A DNA stretch of 64,000 nt from Solimonas_A sp052035235 (lineage in GTDB: Bacteria > Pseudomonadota > Gammaproteobacteria > Nevskiales > Nevskiaceae), in contig JBPOHT010000052.1 of the NCBI GenBank assembly GCA_052035235.1, positions 1 to 64,000 of the forward strand. The letters are read 5' to 3'. The notes beneath the pieces were generated by a model. It worked only from the letters and a program-made list of their open reading frames with translations. It was not told the origin of the DNA and ran no database searches. Position numbers and translations under genes: made by a program. Positions 61,516 to 64,000 of this stretch are shown one piece after another. Within the stretch, counting starts at the first letter, position 1. The number at the start of each line of letters is the position of its first letter.

Positions 61516-63518
61516 GACTGGGGCTCCGCCAAATGTTCGACAGGGACAACTTCACGCCATGCCAGCCTCAGACCTCGCGCGGCCAAAGCCTGATCTACTG
61601 GACTATGCTCCAGGGCGCTACCGAAATGTATGAAAGTCCCGATAGGAATCGCTGGATCTTCATCAATGGAAATAAGTTGATCCAGACGCATGTTCTGCCG
61701 CGTTAAATGCTCAACCCAACGATCCGCGCCGAACGCACCATCCCCGTCCTCGATTTTTGCCGCATTCAAGAGCTCCGCATTCTTCTGCTTTATCATTCGA
61801 AGCCTACCGTGTCGCGGATCACCTTTCACACAAATGTGCTCACTGCAGTTCAAGCAATCCCTAAAGCGCTGGCAGGGAGCAATCGCATAGTCATGTAAGC
61901 AATACCCAAAAGCTGAGCAATGAGCAGCTTGTCCCGGCCTGGCCAAGAATTCCTCCAGCTTAATGGGTGGATTCTTCGCCATACGCCGTTCAAGGCTTTC
62001 CAGTACCTCGGGGAGCTGCAGGGACGGGTTAATTTCACGGATTCGCGCGTGCACCTCTTCCTCGGAGACATGGTCATACACGCGATTCTGAGTGGTGTGC
62101 ACTCGATCGCTCCACATCGCAATCTCTTCCTGAGATAGGCCGCCACGTTGCGCCATGGTGTTGAGCAAGTGTCGAAAAGCCTTGGAGGTTACACGCAGCC
62201 TTTCACCGTTGACATCATTTTTTCGGAACCTTTCAAAGATCGTGACGGTAATCGCCCCCATGCCGTCGTACTCGCGCCATGCGATATCGTTCGTGATCAT
62301 CGTCTGACTGACTTTCATCAAGAGTATCGGACTAGGAGTCGAATCCAGACGGGTGGATCGGGCCTGAAGGCAGTAAAGGGCCTCTGAGTACTTAATCTTT
62401 CGCTCTTTATCAAACCAGGGGAATCCCGGCGGAAGATTCCTCAACACCCATTCGTTTATCGAAGCGAGCGTGTGCGCGTAATTTGCGCTGGTTCCGAGCA
62501 GCCTGGTCAAGTCCGTCTTCGAAGGAGTTCCGATCGCTCGCATCGCCTCCTCAATCGTCAGCTTCTGATCCTCCGGAACCCTTGGGCATTCGGCGTGACG
62601 ATAGAAGTGCTTTCTCGTTTCCTCATTTTCGTACCAACTGGCGATATTTCGCGCCTCCTCAGTTAGTTTCCGAAGCCTCCGAATCGCCTCCTTGGCGACC
62701 GGAACCATGGGATCCGGAATCCATTTTGTGCCAGGATCGCCGCCTTTTGCTGGATGCATCCGATGGCCATAACCCATTGTTCCATCCAGTTTCTGCTCAG
62801 GCACCTCGCAATCCTCAAGGAGACGGATGATTTCGCTGATGTGCGACGGGTAACAGTGTAGAAGCGCGATCGTAGAGCTCGTGAGTACATCTCTAGTCCG
62901 AGTCGGGTTGCTTGCAAAAATATCTGCGAGGGCTTCCCTTACTGCCAATGACGGAAGCTTCTTGGCGCGAATGGCATCCGCTTCCGGCCCCACCTGGACT
63001 TCTGGTGAAGGAGGGCGAGACAGCGAATTTGTCCAATCGATGTAGTCGGGAACGAGCTTCTCGCTGTTCAGGAAGTTTCCGAGAGATTCCAACTGCTGCC
63101 CGGCTCGATATGCCACATCTCGCGACCATCGGCTTTCTATTAACTCTGCCGCGCTAACGAAAATCTTCGTATCAATGTCGGTCACCGTCGGAGTGCCGAA
63201 TCTATTTACCAAGGATCTTTCCAGGGCCCGCAGCGCGTACATCTCTGCTGCGTAGGCGGTCGGCGCATTTCCCTGTTTGTACCTCACGTAGGCTTTAGAA
63301 AAGGAGCAAAATGGTTCTTTCATCGCGTTGGCAGGAATTAGCTTCCGTGATGATTGATCTAGATTCGCGAATAGAATGCCAGGCGTTTCCCAGTGGTTTG
63401 ATTCGAAGTCAAGGTCATCCCCGAACACCCTGAGCGACTTTGCCTTTAGAATGAATGTCTCCACGCGCTCTTTGCATTCGCGCGCTCTCTTGGACCGCAG
63501 TGCATATTGCTCACTCAT
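61512..63518 (-). CDS. Large tyrosine recombinase (GinC/TnpB-like)
   Basis: 668 residues. C-terminal catalytic region: T-S-K-A-F-R-H-L-L-N-T-M-A-Q (R-H-x-x-x-T), W-S-D-R-V-H-T-T-Q-N-R and V-Y-D-H (likely nucleophile Tyr), followed by an extra Cys-rich tail (C-S-A-F-G-Y-C ... C-L-N-C-S-E-H-I-C). Long N-terminal and C-terminal extensions are typical of the recombinases in GInt/Tn554-type modules. Overlaps both neighbours by 8 and 4 bases. Confidence 0.82.
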   Translation of the reverse strand: MSEQYALRSKRARECKERVETFILKAKSLRVFGDDLDFESNHWETPGILFANLDQSSRKLIPANAMKEPFCSFSKAYVRYKQGNAPTAYAAEMYALRALERSLVNRFGTPTVTDIDTKIFVSAAELIESRWSRDVAYRAGQQLESLGNFLNSEKLVPDYIDWTNSLSRPPSPEVQVGPEADAIRAKKLPSLAVREALADIFASNPTRTRDVLTSSTIALLHCYPSHISEIIRLLEDCEVPEQKLDGTMGYGHRMHPAKGGDPGTKWIPDPMVPVAKEAIRRLRKLTEEARNIASWYENEETRKHFYRHAECPRVPEDQKLTIEEAMRAIGTPSKTDLTRLLGTSANYAHTLASINEWVLRNLPPGFPWFDKERKIKYSEALYCLQARSTRLDSTPSPILLMKVSQTMITNDIAWREYDGMGAITVTIFERFRKNDVNGERLRVTSKAFRHLLNTMAQRGGLSQEEIAMWSDRVHTTQNRVYDHVSEEEVHARIREINPSLQLPEVLESLERRMAKNPPIKLEEFLARPGQAAHCSAFGYCLHDYAIAPCQRFRDCLNCSEHICVKGDPRHGRLRMIKQKNAELLNAAKIEDGDGAFGADRWVEHLTRQNMRLDQLISIDEDPAIPIGTFIHFGSALEHSPVDQALAARGLRLAWREVVPVEHLAEPQS

Positions 63519-64000
63519 TGCTCAGAGCCCTCCCAGCTTGTGCTTTCAGGCGTTTGCAAGTTTGAATTACTAATTCGACCGCCAAGATTGTCAGATCGTT
63601 TATCCCCGCCATGCGCGGGTCACCGCATTCCTTCTCGAAGTAGTCGCGCTCATTCAGCAGATCTTGAAGCACGACTTCGTGCGGCGCATCCAACCAAGGC
63701 TGAAATGAAGGGCAGGTATAGCAGGCCACGGGTACCGACCTAGTGCAGGACGCACACGTCCCACAATTGCCAACCTTTGATCCATCCCTAGCGCGGATGC
63801 GACTCGAAGGGTCAGAGCACCGCGTTGCCTCGCTTTCGTTGCGGATGACGATACCCATGAAGGCATTTGCTGTTGGCGCCAGTTGCTTGGCCACTGCCGC
63901 ATTGATGTTATTGAGATTCTCGGCAGTGTTTTCGGTATACACCCGGGCCATGGAGGTCGTGGAATGCATGAGAGCATCGGAAATCACTAAGGGTCCACAG
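63511..64000 (-). CDS. Second tyrosine recombinase, 3' part (cut by window edge)
   Basis: The visible 163 codons remain open to the right edge, so the 5' end is outside. A-L-M-H-S-T-T-S-M-A-R-V-Y-T-E-N carries the C-terminal H-S-x3-A-x-x-Y of tyrosine recombinases, followed by a Cys-rich tail (C-G-T-C-A-S-C ... C-Y-T-C). It overlaps the next gene by 8 bases and is the presumed GinB/TnpA-like member of the module. Confidence 0.75.
   Translation of the reverse strand, partial: CGPLVISDALMHSTTSMARVYTENTAENLNNINAAVAKQLAPTANAFMGIVIRNESEATRCSDPSSRIRARDGSKVGNCGTCASCTRSVPVACYTCPSFQPWLDAPHEVVLQDLLNERDYFEKECGDPRMAGINDLTILAVELVIQTCKRLKAQAGRALSNE

Overview
The window comes from a GC-rich proteobacterium. 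Its metabolic genes (two quinohemoprotein alcohol dehydrogenases, an ACAD10/11-type acyl-CoA dehydrogenase with a separate kinase-like partner, class II fumarase with a FagA-like neighbour, c-di-GMP enzymes) fit a gammaproteobacterium, perhaps of the Solimonas/Nevskia kind. No rRNA or tRNA gene was seen, so the taxonomy is an inference.

Positions 1-34430 look like ordinary chromosome: very GC-rich, tightly packed and scattered with REP-like palindromes. In order they hold: two divergent PQQ/heme c alcohol dehydrogenases; a tandem pair of ~100-residue paralogues, one of them frameshifted; a YegD-type Hsp70; a minus-strand series of lipid or acyl-CoA related enzymes (two NADPH oxidoreductases, alpha/beta hydrolase, DUF2855 protein, acyl-CoA dehydrogenase, APH-like kinase, two SDRs, histidine phosphatase) ending at a divergent LysR gene; an Old Yellow Enzyme homologue; a PAS histidine kinase with an HD-GYP response regulator, facing a MASE1-PAS-GGDEF cyclase; an SDR/LysR pair; glycogen synthase with two small proteins; fumC with a FagA-like gene broken by an amber codon; and a TetR gene with twin operators.

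From about 34.7 kb to the end the window is an accessory island with lower and more variable GC, many small unknown genes and mobile-element genes. It contains a complete type I Wadjet system (jetABCD) with a divergent WYL-type regulator and a double palindromic operator; an ImmA/XRE pair; a YjzC-like and Cas2/SinR-like small-protein pair; an IS110-family element of the IS1111 type; a DUF4209 protein with an HEPN-like R-N-x3-H motif; an XRE/ImmA/PIN operon divergent from an sce7726-type nuclease whose end overlaps a convergent T4 'beta protein' homologue; a nitric-oxide detoxification cassette (quinol-type norB, nnrS, sirB2-like, decayed DUF3565); a group of orphan genes including a possible DUF2442 fusion; and, at the right edge, three overlapping genes of a tyrosine-recombinase module of the GInt/Tn554-like type. 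That module probably mobilises the island.

The best candidates for an undescribed system are the 48.4-52.4 kb XRE/ImmA/PIN + sce7726 + beta-protein module and the 44.06-44.59 kb YjzC-like/Cas2-like pair. The Wadjet locus is a known type, but its operator architecture is unusually clear.
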